A DNA stretch of 64,000 nt from Streptomyces drozdowiczii (GTDB taxonomy: Bacteria > Actinomycetota > Actinomycetes > Streptomycetales > Streptomycetaceae): the NCBI RefSeq assembly GCF_026167665.1, contig NZ_CP098740.1, forward strand, positions 992,001 through 1,056,000. Reading direction: 5' to 3'. Below the pieces are notes generated by a model. The model had not been told where the DNA came from. It was given only the letters and a program-made list of their open reading frames with translations, and did not search any database. The translations under genes were made by a program, and so were the position numbers. Positions 63,185 to 64,000 of the stretch are shown here, piece by piece. Positions within the stretch are counted from its first letter, which is position 1, and the number at the start of each line of letters is the position of its first letter.

Positions 63185-64000
63185 GCGGTGACGGTCCTTG
63201 CTTCTCGGGGCTGCCAGGGGGCGCGGGCGGGTGCGTCGTCCAGGACGGCGTCCAGGAGGGTCCGGGTGTACGGGTCCTGGGGTGCTCCGAGGATCTGTTC
63301 GGTGCTGCCGGTCTCCACGATGCGCCCGCCGTTCATCACGGCCACCCGGTCGCAGAGGTCGGCGACGACCCCGAGGTTGTGGGTCACCAGGAGGACGCCG
63401 AGGCCGCGTTCGTCCCGCAGGCGGCGCAGCAGGGCGAGCACTTCGGCCTGGACGCGGACGTCGAGGGCGGTGGTGGGCTCGTCGGCGATGAGGAGGTCGG
63501 GGTCGCAGGACATGGCACCGGCGATGAGGACGCGCTGGGCCATGCCGCCGGAGATCTCGTGCGGGTAGAGGCGCAGGGTGCGGTCCGGGTCGGGGATCTC
63601 GACCAGGCGCAGCAACTCCCGTGCCTTCTCGGCCGCTTCCTTGCGGCCGAGTCCGAGGTGGTGGCGTACGGGCTCCATGAGCTGGCTGCCGATGGTGAAG
63701 GCGGGGTCGAGATTGCTCATGGGTTCCTGCGGTACGTACGCGAGGGTGCGGCCGCGCAGCGCGCGGTGGTCGCGTTCCCGGAGGCCCGCCGTCTCCCGGC
63801 CGTTGACGGTGATGCTGCCGCGCGTGACGCGTCCGCCCTCGGGCAGCAGGCCGAGGACGGAGAAGGCCGTCTGGGTCTTCCCGGAGCCGGACTCGCCGAC
63901 CAGGCCCACGATTTCGCCGGGGCGCACATCGAGGTCGATGCCGTGCACGACCTCCTTGTCGGTGCCGTCGGGCCGGGCGTAGGCGACGGTGAGGCCGCGC
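63181..64000 (-). CDS. Oligopeptide ABC transporter ATPase, OppD type (cut by right edge)
   Basis: At least 273 residues of an ABC ATPase whose N-terminus lies beyond the right edge. Visible are an opening RGLTVAYARPDGTDKEVVHG, Walker A GESGSGKTQ, Q loop VPQEPMSNLDP, signature ISGGMAQR, Walker B LLIADEPTTALD and switch His (VTHNLGVV). It pairs with the OppF-type ATPase encoded next, which it overlaps (ATGA). Permease and binding-protein genes are expected to the right. Confidence 0.9.
   Translation of the reverse strand, partial: RGLTVAYARPDGTDKEVVHGIDLDVRPGEIVGLVGESGSGKTQTAFSVLGLLPEGGRVTRGSITVNGRETAGLRERDHRALRGRTLAYVPQEPMSNLDPAFTIGSQLMEPVRHHLGLGRKEAAEKARELLRLVEIPDPDRTLRLYPHEISGGMAQRVLIAGAMSCDPDLLIADEPTTALDVRVQAEVLALLRRLRDERGLGVLLVTHNLGVVADLCDRVAVMNGGRIVETGSTEQILGAPQDPYTRTLLDAVLDDAPARAPWQPREARTVTA

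Overview
The window is about 64 kb of very GC-rich DNA, densely packed with genes that start at ATG, GTG or TTG. It carries hallmarks of a Streptomyces-type actinomycete chromosome: an AfsR/SARP-like regulator, GH16 and GH75 secreted polysaccharidases, an XRE plus seven-helix membrane protein pair, a Methyltransf_19-type methyltransferase with a TTA codon, a class F sortase, FemX and MurJ, a gluABCD glutamate importer, and fused PcaL. I see no phage, IS element, integrase, CRISPR array, tRNA or rRNA. The region reads as ordinary chromosome (perhaps an arm or its border) rich in secretion and catabolism genes.

Layout. 0-13 kb: left-truncated AfsR-like regulator; a translationally coupled subtilisin and FG-GAP secreted protein; FAD oxidoreductase; nucleotidyltransferase; a MarR/SDR divergent pair with a palindromic operator; inositol-phosphatase-like enzyme; GH16 glucanase with a strong consensus promoter. 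13-19 kb: a dipeptide-type ABC operon transcribed leftwards (two permeases, fused double ATPase, binding protein last). 19-23 kb: domain-swapped lipoate ligase, amidase, two small exported proteins. 23-29.5 kb: a hydantoin/dihydropyrimidine catabolic operon (nitrilase-type ureidopropionase, aminotransferase, hydantoinase, LLM flavin enzyme, NCS1 permease). 29.6-38 kb: unrecognised genes, F420/PPOX protein, XRE/methionine aminopeptidase divergent pair, chitosanase, gamma-glutamyltransferase, an unknown anchored protein, XRE plus membrane protein, methyltransferase. 38-45 kb: an AfsQ-like two-component system with a lipoprotein, then MurJ, FemX and an L,D-transpeptidase (cell-wall block). 45-49 kb: gluABCD. 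49-56 kb: exonuclease III, MBL hydrolase, pcaL facing a winged-helix regulator across a 14-bp periodic repeat, metallophosphoesterase, AraC regulator. 55.6-61 kb: IclR regulator facing an OPT transporter, DUF917 protein and M20 peptidase operon. 61-64 kb: class F sortase with a probable partner and the end of a second oligopeptide ABC system that runs off the right edge.

Five genes (FG-GAP protein, dipeptide-binding protein, aminotransferase, small XRE regulator, exonuclease III) are each broken by a single missing base inside a G or C run. Restoring one base rebuilds a full family-like protein every time. This points to systematic homopolymer base-calling errors rather than real gene decay, and I annotate them as whole genes with a noted frameshift.

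Best leads for something new: the IclR-controlled OPT/DUF917/M20 catabolic operon; the pyrimidine-type operon in which an LLM flavin/F420 enzyme sits where dihydropyrimidine dehydrogenase is expected; the four-fold 14-bp repeat between pcaL and its divergent regulator; and the class F sortase with a neighbour that lacks an LPxTG motif. Many genes here appear to have leaderless promoters.
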